NCBI RefSeq assembly: GCF_030362795.1
Contig: NZ_JAUCBM010000002.1
Coordinates: 62,001-126,000, forward strand
Origin: Pseudochrobactrum kiredjianiae
GTDB lineage: Bacteria > Pseudomonadota > Alphaproteobacteria > Rhizobiales > Rhizobiaceae
DNA: 64,000 nucleotides
Reading direction: 5' to 3'
Part shown: positions 18,111-25,864 of the stretch, piece after piece
Position numbering within the stretch: the first letter of the stretch is position 1
How the letters are laid out: each line of letters begins with the position of its first letter
Notes under the pieces: model-generated
Databases searched by the model: none
What the model was told of the DNA's origin: nothing
What the model saw: the letters and a program-made list of their open reading frames with translations, nothing else
Program-made: the position numbers and the translations under genes

Positions 18111-19121
18111 ATGACCATCCTTAAAAATGGTGCGGGGAAACCCGGATTGCGAATTGCCGGAACCGGCGCTTATCTGCCCAAGAAATGCGTCTTTTCCTCA
18201 GACATTGATGCGATGCTGGGCTGGCCTTCAGGGACTATTGAAAACCGCTTTGGGCTCACCGCCCGTTATGTGGCTGAAGGCGATGAAACCAGTTCTTTCA
18301 TGGCTGAGCAGGCAGCTTTGCAGGCACTCGATGCTGCCGGTATTGCACCGCAGGATCTTGATCTGATCCTCGGTGCCTGCGGCGTGATGGAACAGGTTAT
18401 TCCTTCTACCGCCACATTGGTTCAGCACCGGCTGGGTTTGGGAAAATCCGGCATTCCTGCCTATGATGTCAATGCAACTTGCCTCAGCTTCATTCAGGCG
18501 CTTGATCTTGCTGCAATGAAAATTCAGCTGGGTCACGCCCGTCATGTACTGATCTTTTCTGCTGATATCGCCTCTGTCGGACTGGACTGGAAAGAACCCG
18601 ATGTGGCAGCCATTTTTGGCGACGGCGCCGCAGCCGTAGTCCTCACCGCAGATGGTGCAGGTTTAATTGCCAGCCGCTTTGAAACTTACTCAGAGGGACG
18701 AGATGCCTGTGTTCTCGCTGGTGGCGGCACCCGCATATCAGCGGCGGTTGATCCGGTCGCGGCGGCAGAAGCCTCCTATTTCCGCATGAACGGACAATCC
18801 GCCTTCCGCGTAACTGCCCGCTATCTGCCACGCTTTTTAAAACGACTTTTTACGCAAGCTGAGCTAAATATGGCGGATATTGACTGCATCATCCCGCATC
18901 AGGCGAGCGGCCTTTCCCTTACCCATGGGCTGGCACGCGTCGGGCTTGATCCTGAAAAAGTTATCCAGACCTTCTCACGCTTCGGCAATCAGATTGCCAC
19001 TTCTATTCCAATGGCGCTGCATACGGCGATTACTGAGGAACGGTTGCAACGTAATGATCTGGTGTTACTGGCTGGCACCTCCGCAGGCATCTCCATCGGC
19101 GGCGTGGTGCTGCGATATTAA
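18111..19121 (+). CDS. 3-oxoacyl-ACP synthase III-like condensing enzyme (KAS III/OleA-like)
   Basis: A 336-residue thiolase-superfamily enzyme. The catalytic triad is intact: Cys124 in NATCLSF, His263 in IIPHQAS and Asn293 in FGNQIATS. The residues after the Cys (CLSF) and the PSTATLV stretch look more like OleA (CLAF, PSTASIV) than FabH (CAGF). The Glu that OleA carries just before PSTA is an Ile here. A GTG at 18099 is a possible earlier start. It is the first of four coupled genes (reductase, MBL hydrolase, ligase follow) and probably condenses acyl-CoA or acyl-ACP units in the cytoplasm. A role in making a special lipid or a head-to-head product is an inference. Confidence 0.82.
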   Translation: MTILKNGAGKPGLRIAGTGAYLPKKCVFSSDIDAMLGWPSGTIENRFGLTARYVAEGDETSSFMAEQAALQALDAAGIAPQDLDLILGACGVMEQVIPSTATLVQHRLGLGKSGIPAYDVNATCLSFIQALDLAAMKIQLGHARHVLIFSADIASVGLDWKEPDVAAIFGDGAAAVVLTADGAGLIASRFETYSEGRDACVLAGGGTRISAAVDPVAAAEASYFRMNGQSAFRVTARYLPRFLKRLFTQAELNMADIDCIIPHQASGLSLTHGLARVGLDPEKVIQTFSRFGNQIATSIPMALHTAITEERLQRNDLVLLAGTSAGISIGGVVLRY

Positions 19122-20098
19122 TGGCTAAAGTGCTTGTCACAGGCGCCACAGGATGCCTCGGAAACCGTCTTGCCCAACAATTATCGGCTCAAGGCCATCA
19201 GGTGCTTGCGCAAGGACGGGATTTGCAGGCAGGTCAGTTGCTGCAAGCACAAGGCATTGAGTTCATTCCGTTTGATCTGCAAGGCGATTATCCGGCACAT
19301 GCCTTTCAACAGGTCGAATTTGTTTTCCATTGCGCGGCACTTTCAACCGCATGGGGCAAGGCAGAAGCGTTTCAGGCTGTTAATGTCACCGCAACGCAGC
19401 GCCTGTTGGATGCATCCCGCAAAGCCGGTGTAACGCGATTTGTCTTTGCTTCCTCGCCGAGTATTTACGCCAACGGGCAAGACCGCTTCAATCTGACTGA
19501 AGATGCAGAACTGCCTGCACATTTCCCCAGCCATTATGCCCGCACTAAATATGAGGCTGAATGTCTGGTGCTTACCGCAGATCAGGCAGGCGCAATGCGA
19601 ACAACAGCTTTACGCCCAAGAGCGATTTATGGCACCGGAGACCGCTCCCTGATGCCGCGTCTGTTGCAGGCGATTAAGCGCGGCCGTGTACCAATGATCG
19701 GCGGCGGGCAAACTTTAATCGACATCACGCATGTATCGGATGCTGCCCGTGCCATGGCACTGGCGGGGTTCAATAACAATGCAAGTGGCGAGATATTCAA
19801 TATCACCTCCGGCAAAGCCTACCAGTTTTCAGAATTGCTGGCCGCTGTCTGCGCCTTAAACCATTCTGCACCGAAGGAAATCCATATTTCCTATGGCAGA
19901 GCTATGAAGCTGGCCAAGGGACTGGAGTTTCTGCATCGTATTTTTGCACCTGATCGGGAACCGGTTCTGACCTGTCAGGCGGTCGCCTCACTTGGGCGCA
20001 GTCTGACTCTGGATATCAGCAAAGCGCGAGAAAAACTGGGTTACGTGCCAGCTGTGACAATTGAAGATGGTATTCAAGATTATGCAGCCAGTCTCTGA
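19121..20098 (+). CDS. NAD(P)-dependent reductase of the 3-beta-HSD/epimerase family (OleD-like)
   Basis: A 325-residue extended SDR protein. The nucleotide site is VTGATGCLGNRL at residues 6-17, and the catalytic Tyr-x-x-x-Lys is Tyr139-Lys143 (YARTK) with Ser residues in FASSPSIY. RPRAIYGTGD followed by the substrate-side stretch resembles OleD and 3-beta-hydroxysteroid dehydrogenases. The start overlaps the stop of the condensing enzyme by one base (TAATG). In OleABCD pathways OleD reduces the beta-keto product of OleA; the same step is the most natural guess here. Confidence 0.82.
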   Translation: MAKVLVTGATGCLGNRLAQQLSAQGHQVLAQGRDLQAGQLLQAQGIEFIPFDLQGDYPAHAFQQVEFVFHCAALSTAWGKAEAFQAVNVTATQRLLDASRKAGVTRFVFASSPSIYANGQDRFNLTEDAELPAHFPSHYARTKYEAECLVLTADQAGAMRTTALRPRAIYGTGDRSLMPRLLQAIKRGRVPMIGGGQTLIDITHVSDAARAMALAGFNNNASGEIFNITSGKAYQFSELLAAVCALNHSAPKEIHISYGRAMKLAKGLEFLHRIFAPDREPVLTCQAVASLGRSLTLDISKAREKLGYVPAVTIEDGIQDYAASL

Positions 20099-20936
20099 AA
20101 TCGTTCTGGACTTTACCTCTTTTCATGTCGGGTATTGCCGCGGCCCGCTGGCAATGACGCAACGTGGCACGCCATGGCGCATTGCGCGCTTTCCGGCCGG
20201 TATTGCGGTGCTACGCCATCCTCAGCGTGGTACAATTTTATTCGATACAGGTTACGGCGCATTATTTGAACAGGCGACGAAGCCCTTTCCGGAGCGGATT
20301 TATCGCTGGCTGACACCGGTTACATTTAACCCCGATGATAGCCTGCCCAAACAGCTGGAAAAATACGGCCTTGCTTCTCCCGACTTAGTGTTTCTGTCGC
20401 ATCTTCATGCGGATCATGTGGCGGGCCTGTTCGATCTGGCCACCATTCCACCAGTCATCTCATCGCTTGCCGCAATTGAGAAATTGCAAGCCGGTCGGCT
20501 TGCGACCTTAAAAGCAGGGTGTCCGGCAATGATCCGGGACAAACTGCAATCACTAAACTTACAAGCGGTGGAAACCTTGCCGCGTATCAGCCTTGCGCCT
20601 TACGGGCTTAGCGCCTTTGGCGATGGTTATGATCTGCTAGGCGATCAGTCTGCGTTGGTTGTAGCACTGCCTGGCCATGGCTTTGGCCAGACAGGCTTGT
20701 TTCTCCCCGCCACGACACAAGGCGCGATCTTTCTGGTTGCCGATGCAATCTGGAGCCTTGAAGCTCTCAAAGCCAGCCGGCTGCCACCGGATATGACTTT
20801 GCGCCGCCTTGGTGACCGCGATGCTTTTGTTGATACATTTGCCAGGCTGCGCGCATTTCATCTCGCACATCCGCAGGTGCGGATTATGGCGTCTCATTGC
20901 ACCGAAGCCTATCCTATGAATGACGGCGAGGTATGA
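20082..20936 (+). CDS. metallo-beta-lactamase-fold hydrolase
   Basis: A 284-residue MBL-fold protein. The zinc motif HxHxDH is complete (His107, His109, Asp111, His112 in SHLHADHVAG), followed by His in ALPGHGFG, Asp in LVADAIW and His in MASHCTEAY. The start at 20082 overlaps the end of the reductase gene by 17 bases. The general look is that of lactonase/esterase-type MBL enzymes. In this operon it takes the place where ole clusters carry an alpha/beta hydrolase, so it may open a lactone or thioester; the reaction is not known. Confidence 0.8.
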   Translation: MQPVSEIVLDFTSFHVGYCRGPLAMTQRGTPWRIARFPAGIAVLRHPQRGTILFDTGYGALFEQATKPFPERIYRWLTPVTFNPDDSLPKQLEKYGLASPDLVFLSHLHADHVAGLFDLATIPPVISSLAAIEKLQAGRLATLKAGCPAMIRDKLQSLNLQAVETLPRISLAPYGLSAFGDGYDLLGDQSALVVALPGHGFGQTGLFLPATTQGAIFLVADAIWSLEALKASRLPPDMTLRRLGDRDAFVDTFARLRAFHLAHPQVRIMASHCTEAYPMNDGEV

Positions 20937-20938
20937 GA

Positions 20939-22231
20939 ATGAACCCGCTTTCTGTCTTTCTTCGCGCCCGCTACAACAAAGGCTTTACTTCGCGTGAGGC
21001 GATTGAGCGCCATCAGCACAAGGCGTTCAAGCACTTACGCCAGCACATCATGCCCCGTTCGCCTTTCTATGCAGCTTATGCGGATAAGCCACTCTCTGAC
21101 TGGCCTTTAATGAATAAAGCGCTGATGATGGAGCATTTCACCGCGATTAATACGGTAGGCATTACCAAAGAAGAGGCACTGCATATTGCTTTGACTTCCG
21201 AACAAGAGCGTAATTTTGCGCCAATGATCGGACAGATTGCGGTTGGTCTTTCCACCGGAACGTCAGGACAGCGCGGGCTTTTTGCCTCGAACAAACGCGA
21301 GCGGGCGCTTTGGGCGGCTTTAATGCTGGGACGTTTCTCACCGTCATTTTTGCAGCAACAGCGGGTGTCTTTGTTCCTGCGTGCCAATAATATGCTGTAT
21401 GAGCGGCTGGGCAATGCGCTGATCAGTTTTGCGTTTTATGATTTATTACACTCTTTCCGTGAGCATCTACCAAGATTGGCCGAACAGCAGCCGACTGTTC
21501 TGATCGCGCCCGCGCAAATCCTTGGTCTTTTGGCGCAAGCACAGCAAGACCGGATCATCAATATTGCACCGCGCTGTATTATCTCTGTTGCCGAAGTGCT
21601 GTCTCCTGAAGATCAGCACAAGATTGAAGCAGTGTTTGGCGTAACTGTGGATCAGGTTTATCAATGCACCGAAGGCGTGTTAGGCATGACTTGCCGTGCG
21701 GGTAACCTGCATCTCAATGAAGCCTATATGCATATAGAACGCGACGTGATTGATAAAACCAGCGGTGCTTTTGCCCCTATTGTTACTGATCTGACACGCG
21801 AGACCCAACCGGTGCTAAATTACCGGCTTGATGATATTCTGATCCCTGACAATGAACCCTGCCCCTGTGGCTGTGCCAGTCTCCGACTGAAGCGGATAGA
21901 AGGTCGTTGCGATGATATTCTTTATTGGCGCGGAGAAAATGGCGCACAACTTATGATACCGTCTGATCTTATCCGGCAGGCTATGGCGACGGTGCAGACT
22001 TCTATAAATGATTACAGAACGGTGCAGCATGGTCAGTCATTGTTAGAGATATGGCTGGAGGCGACTGATTTTGATCCGGCCTGCAATGAGATCGCACATA
22101 AGTTACAGGCATTGGCGGCGAGGATGAACGCGCAATTGCCTGAGCTGCGTTTTCATGCCGGCATTACTATGCAAATCGACCAAAAGCGTCGTCGTATTAT
22201 TACAATTACAGAAAAGAAACAGCGAAATTGA
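20939..22231 (+). CDS. F390-synthetase/PaaK-like adenylate-forming ligase
   Basis: A protein of about 430 residues in the phenylacetate-CoA ligase/coenzyme F390 synthetase family. The nucleotide loop VGLSTGTSGQRG lies near residues 102-113, the YQCTEG stretch follows the family pattern, and the C-terminal part has NYRLDDI, a CPCGC cluster and IEGRCDDI, as in PaaK-like enzymes. A first ATG at 20933 overlaps the MBL stop, but GAGG is correctly spaced only for 20939. The protein probably activates a carboxylate as an acyl-adenylate. It closes the four-gene operon; in ole clusters the ATP-using member (OleC) makes a beta-lactone. Confidence 0.78.
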   Translation: MNPLSVFLRARYNKGFTSREAIERHQHKAFKHLRQHIMPRSPFYAAYADKPLSDWPLMNKALMMEHFTAINTVGITKEEALHIALTSEQERNFAPMIGQIAVGLSTGTSGQRGLFASNKRERALWAALMLGRFSPSFLQQQRVSLFLRANNMLYERLGNALISFAFYDLLHSFREHLPRLAEQQPTVLIAPAQILGLLAQAQQDRIINIAPRCIISVAEVLSPEDQHKIEAVFGVTVDQVYQCTEGVLGMTCRAGNLHLNEAYMHIERDVIDKTSGAFAPIVTDLTRETQPVLNYRLDDILIPDNEPCPCGCASLRLKRIEGRCDDILYWRGENGAQLMIPSDLIRQAMATVQTSINDYRTVQHGQSLLEIWLEATDFDPACNEIAHKLQALAARMNAQLPELRFHAGITMQIDQKRRRIITITEKKQRN

Positions 22232-22342
22232 TTGCTCACGCGTGATAAGAGTGAATTTAAAGTGGTTTATCAGCACTTGCAATTATAGCTCAACGCTCTA
22301 AATACACCTTTAGTAGTATATATTTGAAAGCGCAATTTGCAG

Positions 22343-22780
22343 ATGTCCAACGAAACATCATCTAAAATCAATAGTTTAGTTCTTACAGCAGATGTTGTTT
22401 CAGCTTTTGTTGCAAATAACTCTGTTTCTAAAGATGACCTCTCAACCCTGATTTTGCAGGTAAGTGATCAATTTTTGGCACTAAGCAACCCAATATTACC
22501 GGTTGAAACAATTATTGAAAAGCCAGTACCCGCTGTCGCCGTCAAAAAATCATATGACAGTGAAGTTATGACTTGCCTTGAATGTGGCAGCCAGTTCAAA
22601 TCTCTGAAAAGGCACCTCAAGAGCAACCATAATCTGACACCAGAAGAATATCGCGCGCGTTGGGAACTGCCTGCGTCTTATCCTATGGTTGCCCCTGCAT
22701 ATGCGGAAAAACGCTCCGCTTTGGCAAAAACCATCGGACTTGGTCGCAAACCAGGACAGTCTCCGAAAAAAGCATCCTGA
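22343..22780 (+). CDS. Ros/MucR-family zinc-finger transcriptional regulator
   Basis: A 145-residue protein with the alphaproteobacterial MucR/Ros domain. The C2H2 finger is MTCLECGSQFKSLKRHLKSN with His spacing as in Ros, followed by HNLTPEEYRARWELP and the basic SALAKTIGLGRKPG tail. The N-terminal 65 residues are a MucR-type leader region with regularly spaced hydrophobics. MucR proteins are global repressors that bind AT-rich DNA in rhizobia and Brucella. The gene is alone, with a terminator and a palindromic repeat downstream. This family alone points strongly to Hyphomicrobiales. Confidence 0.88.
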   Translation: MSNETSSKINSLVLTADVVSAFVANNSVSKDDLSTLILQVSDQFLALSNPILPVETIIEKPVPAVAVKKSYDSEVMTCLECGSQFKSLKRHLKSNHNLTPEEYRARWELPASYPMVAPAYAEKRSALAKTIGLGRKPGQSPKKAS

Positions 22781-22810
22781 TATTTACATTTTTTCGTCTG
22801 ACGAGCGCGC

Positions 22811-22842
22811 ATCCCGAAAATTATAAAGTGGGTTTTCGGGAT
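22811..22842. repeat. palindromic intergenic element, copy 1
   Basis: Arms ATCCCGAAAA and TTTTCGGGAT around a 12-base loop that ends in AAGTGGG. The layout (GCGC, arm ending in AAAA, AAGTGGG-like loop, TTTT arm, ATATGCAT) recalls the short palindromic elements common between genes in Rhizobiales genomes. A second element of similar layout is at 38283-38323. Confidence 0.5.
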
Positions 22843-22903
22843 AATATGCATTTCCAATAGCCCGAGCGGCTTCAACAGCTCAACATTTACTGTCCCTATA
22901 GAG

Positions 22904-22934
22904 AGCACCGGAAATTACTGTCCGGTGCTTTTTT
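22904..22934 (+). terminator. rho-independent terminator downstream of the MucR-type gene
   Basis: Arms AGCACCGGA and TCCGGTGCT around an eight-base loop, followed by a T-run. Confidence 0.85.
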
Positions 22935-23101
22935 GTTGCCCGTCCGGCCATGGGAAGCAAATTCAGCTCACAGCTTATGCGACATTAGTCTAACCTTATG
23001 CAAATTTTGCTTTCACTCGCAAGCACACAGGAGTAATCGCTCAGGGTGTTTGTCTGTGCGAAGGAATCATTGCGCACCGGCACACATGCAGAAAACAAAA
23101 A

Positions 23102-23139
23102 CAGAATATTTTCTTGGATTTAGGAGGGGAAATATTCTG
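23102..23139 (+). promoter_or_regulatory. inverted repeat in the cycA leader
   Basis: Perfect ten-base arms (CAGAATATTT and AAATATTCTG) separated by 18 bases that include an AGGAGGGG stretch resembling a ribosome site. It could be a protein-binding site or an mRNA hairpin exposing that stretch. It lies 25-60 bases upstream of cycA. Confidence 0.45.
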
Positions 23140-23164
23140 GCAGATGAATTGTGAGGCATACTGA

Positions 23165-24559
23165 ATGGATACTGCATCCGGGCGCACGCATTCCCAAGAG
23201 GAAGAGCCCCATCTCGCCCGTAATCTAAAAAACCGCCATTTGCAGCTGATCGCCATCGGCGGCGCTATTGGTACCGGTCTTTTTATGGGCTCGGGAAAAA
23301 CAATTTCACTCGCAGGTCCGTCGATCCTGCTAGTTTACGCGATTATCGGCTTAATGCTGTTTTTCGTCATGCGCGCATTGGGCGAACTACTCTTGTCCAA
23401 TCTGAACTACCGCTCATTTGCGGATTTTGCCGGTGACTATCTCGGTTCATGGGCACAGTTTTTTACCGGCTGGACCTATTGGCTATGCTGGATTGTAACC
23501 GGTATTGCCGACGTAGTGGCTGTTGCGGGTTATATGTCGTTCTGGTTCCCTGAACTGGCGCTATGGGTGCCTGCTCTCGGCCTAATCGTCGTGTTGGTGG
23601 CACTGAACCTGCCAAATGTGCGCAATTTCGGTGAGATCGAATTTTGGTTCGCGCTTATCAAGATCGTGGCTATTGTTGCGCTGATTATTACCGGCGTTAT
23701 CATGCTGACATCCGGCTATACATCACCAAACGGCACAGCGGCCTCTGTCACCCATTTATGGGATCAGGGCGGTTTCTTCCCGAATGGTTTCTTCGGCTTT
23801 GTCGCCGGTTTCCAGATTGCGGTTTTTGCCTTTGTGGGTATTGAGCTGGTTGGTACAGCGGCAGCTGAAACCGAAAATCCGGAACGCAATCTGCCAAAGG
23901 CGATCAACTCGATCCCAGTGCGTATTGTGCTGTTCTATCTCGGTTCGCTCTTCGTCATTATGACTGTAATGCCTTGGAACCAGGTTGACCCGTCAAGCAG
24001 CCCGTTTGTCGCCATGTTCTCGCTGGCAGGCCTCGGCATTGCCGCGCATGTGGTAAATTTCGTCGTGCTGACCTCAGCGGCTTCCAGCGCGAATTCCGGA
24101 ATCTACTCCACATCGCGTATGATTTTCGGTCTGGCAAGCTATGCGCTGGCACCAAAAGCTCTCGGCAAACTGAACCATCGTAAAGTGCCGGTCAATGCGC
24201 TGTTCTTCTCCTGCATCTTCCTGCTTGCAGGCGTTGTTCTGCTATATGCAGGACAGAGCATTATTGAAGCTTTCACCATTGTAACCACGATTTCGGCATT
24301 GCTGTTTATCTTTGTCTGGTCGATCATTCTGGCATCTTACGTGCAGTATCGCCGTAAGCGCCCTGATCTCCATGCAAAATCAAACTTCAAAATGCCAGGC
24401 GGCTATGTCGCTGTGGCAATGGTATTTGCATTCTTTGCTTTCATCCTCTGGGCACTGGCTCAGCAGGCTGATACGGCACAGGCATTGCTGATTACACCGG
24501 TCTGGTTCGTCCTGCTGGCTGTGATCTACTTCTTCATCGCGAAGAAGAAAAAAGCCTAA
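23165..24559 (+). CDS. cycA: D-serine/D-alanine/glycine permease CycA (APC family)
   Basis: A 464-residue inner-membrane transporter with twelve predicted hydrophobic segments. It reads very close to remembered E. coli CycA: the opening HLQLIAIGGAIGTGLFMGSG, then FFTGWTYWLCWIVTG, INSIPVRI and VLTSAASSANSGIYSTSRM. CycA imports glycine, D-Ala, D-Ser and some analogues with protons. The ATG follows a GAGG sequence by eight bases and directly abuts the TGA of a six-codon upstream frame. A terminator lies just after the gene. Confidence 0.9.
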   Translation: MDTASGRTHSQEEEPHLARNLKNRHLQLIAIGGAIGTGLFMGSGKTISLAGPSILLVYAIIGLMLFFVMRALGELLLSNLNYRSFADFAGDYLGSWAQFFTGWTYWLCWIVTGIADVVAVAGYMSFWFPELALWVPALGLIVVLVALNLPNVRNFGEIEFWFALIKIVAIVALIITGVIMLTSGYTSPNGTAASVTHLWDQGGFFPNGFFGFVAGFQIAVFAFVGIELVGTAAAETENPERNLPKAINSIPVRIVLFYLGSLFVIMTVMPWNQVDPSSSPFVAMFSLAGLGIAAHVVNFVVLTSAASSANSGIYSTSRMIFGLASYALAPKALGKLNHRKVPVNALFFSCIFLLAGVVLLYAGQSIIEAFTIVTTISALLFIFVWSIILASYVQYRRKRPDLHAKSNFKMPGGYVAVAMVFAFFAFILWALAQQADTAQALLITPVWFVLLAVIYFFIAKKKKA

Positions 24560-24565
24560 ACAACA

Positions 24566-24597
24566 TAACAAGGCCACTCATCAGAGTGGCCTTGTTA
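24566..24597. terminator. bidirectional rho-independent terminator
   Basis: Perfect arms TAACAAGGCCACTC and GAGTGGCCTTGTTA around a four-base loop, between the convergent cycA and LrgB-type genes. Confidence 0.88.
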
Positions 24598-25341
24598 TTA
24601 CAGCAAAATCCAGCGGATCAGCGGCGCGGCAAAAACATTGACCAAACCGACCAGCACCATCACCAGACCGGCAATCGTGCCCTCTTCCTGACCAATCTGC
24701 TGCGCCTTAGCCACGCCTGCGCCATGCGCGCCCATGCCAAACAAAGCGCCACGGGCAAGGCCGGACTTCAACGGCAGGAAGCGCAGTAATGTATCGCCGA
24801 GTGCTGCGCCGATCACACCAGTCACCACGACAAACAAAGCTGTCAGGTTGGGAATACCGCCAATATCTTCAGACAAGGCCATCGCAAAAGGTGACGTCAC
24901 CGAGCGTGGCAGCAGGCTAAGACGCAAACTGCCGTCAAGACTGAGCAGACTTGCCAAGCCCCATGCTGAGAAAATTGCCACGGAACTACCAACCAAAACA
25001 CCAAACATCAGCACCGGCCAATATTGCCGGATTGTTGCTCTTTGTTCATAAATCGGCACCGCAAAAGCAACCGTTGCCGGCCCCAGCAACATCACCAGCC
25101 AATGGGTGGCACTGTTATATTCGGCATAGGACGTGCGGAACAGCAAGACAGCAGCGATCAGCAGAACCGGAGCAGCAATGAGCGGCGAAAACCAGACATG
25201 CGGCCAGCGACGGTAAAGCTTTTTCGCCAGCAGATAAAACAGGATTGTTACTGCAGACCAAAGCACCATCATCCAAACTCCGGGCATCCAAATTTCGGGC
25301 ATCCACAGCTCAGGCGTTAAATAATTCTCTAATGCACTCAT
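24598..25341 (-). CDS. LrgB/CidB-family membrane protein
   Basis: A 247-residue protein with about seven hydrophobic segments, of the LrgB family. The typical stretches are SVTSPFAMALSEDIGG, VTGVIGAALGDTLLRFL and GMGAHGAGVAKAQQIGQEEG. It overlaps the upstream CidA-like gene by four bases. CidAB/LrgAB pairs affect murein hydrolase export or autolysis in Gram-positives and have been linked to metabolite export (e.g. pyruvate, glycolate) elsewhere; the role in alphaproteobacteria is open. Confidence 0.87.
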   Translation of the reverse strand: MSALENYLTPELWMPEIWMPGVWMMVLWSAVTILFYLLAKKLYRRWPHVWFSPLIAAPVLLIAAVLLFRTSYAEYNSATHWLVMLLGPATVAFAVPIYEQRATIRQYWPVLMFGVLVGSSVAIFSAWGLASLLSLDGSLRLSLLPRSVTSPFAMALSEDIGGIPNLTALFVVVTGVIGAALGDTLLRFLPLKSGLARGALFGMGAHGAGVAKAQQIGQEEGTIAGLVMVLVGLVNVFAAPLIRWILL

Positions 25342-25757
25342 GATGAATGCCTCATTTTCTGCAAATGACGGCTTAGACGTAAGCCTGCTTCCACGGCCAA
25401 TGCGGTAGAAATCATAACGATAACCGTACCAAGCAGAATAACCGCCAGAATTTTCAATCCCAACAAGCCAAAAAACTCATGGTGATCCAGCACCGCGAGA
25501 ACTGCGGGAATAAAGAACAGCAGCATTTCTGCCAGATACCATTGCGCACCGCGGCGCACAGTCAACAGGTTCATGCCGCCGGTCATCAGCAAGACAAATA
25601 ACAAGAACAGACCAACCACACTGCCGGGCACCGGCATATGCGTTACTCTGACAATACCCTCACCCAAAGCCCAGAAACCGGCGATCAATGCGATCTGGCC
25701 GATCCGGCTATTTTGAACCCAATGGCGGACTCCTCCCGACATTTGAGCTGGAGACAT
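25338..25757 (-). CDS. CidA/LrgA-family holin-like protein
   Basis: A 139-residue protein with four hydrophobic segments of the CidA/LrgA family: LIAGFWALGEGIVRV, then PVPGSVVGLFLLFVLLMTGG (the GS.VG.. motif) and LLFFIPAVLAVL. It overlaps the LrgB-type gene, so the two form a two-gene operon. A LysR-type regulator is divergent at a distance of about 100 bases. Confidence 0.87.
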   Translation of the reverse strand: MSPAQMSGGVRHWVQNSRIGQIALIAGFWALGEGIVRVTHMPVPGSVVGLFLLFVLLMTGGMNLLTVRRGAQWYLAEMLLFFIPAVLAVLDHHEFFGLLGLKILAVILLGTVIVMISTALAVEAGLRLSRHLQKMRHSS

Positions 25758-25810
25758 TTTACGGCACTCTTTTCATGCAAAATTACTTTCCTCTCTTATA
25801 CGCTGCGTTC

Positions 25811-25829
25811 ATTCATGATAAAAATGAAT
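25811..25829. promoter_or_regulatory. LysR-type operator candidate between cidA-like and its regulator
   Basis: ATTCAT-N7-ATGAAT, an interrupted palindrome of the LysR T-N11-A kind, in the 107-base gap between the divergent CidA-like gene and the LysR-family gene. Confidence 0.5.
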
Positions 25830-25864
25830 TGATTGAATAGAATTAAGTCCTAAAAGGAATGATG

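Larger units (their letters stand above)
22781..23164. other. 384-base intergenic region before cycA
   Basis: From left to right it holds a palindromic repeat (22811-22842), a terminator (22904-22934), about 165 bases with no clear feature, and an inverted repeat (23102-23139) with a possible six-codon leader ORF (23144-23164) directly in front of cycA. I see no tRNA or recognisable riboswitch. Confidence 0.7.

Noticed and set aside
22933-23154. Short plus-strand frame upstream of cycA
   Set aside because: Starts right after the terminator T-run, has no ribosome site, and its translation (many Arg, Ser, His) resembles nothing known.
22940-23164. Possible glycine riboswitch before cycA
   Set aside because: The cycA context invites it, but the conserved GGAGA/GCC core and tandem arrangement are not seen.
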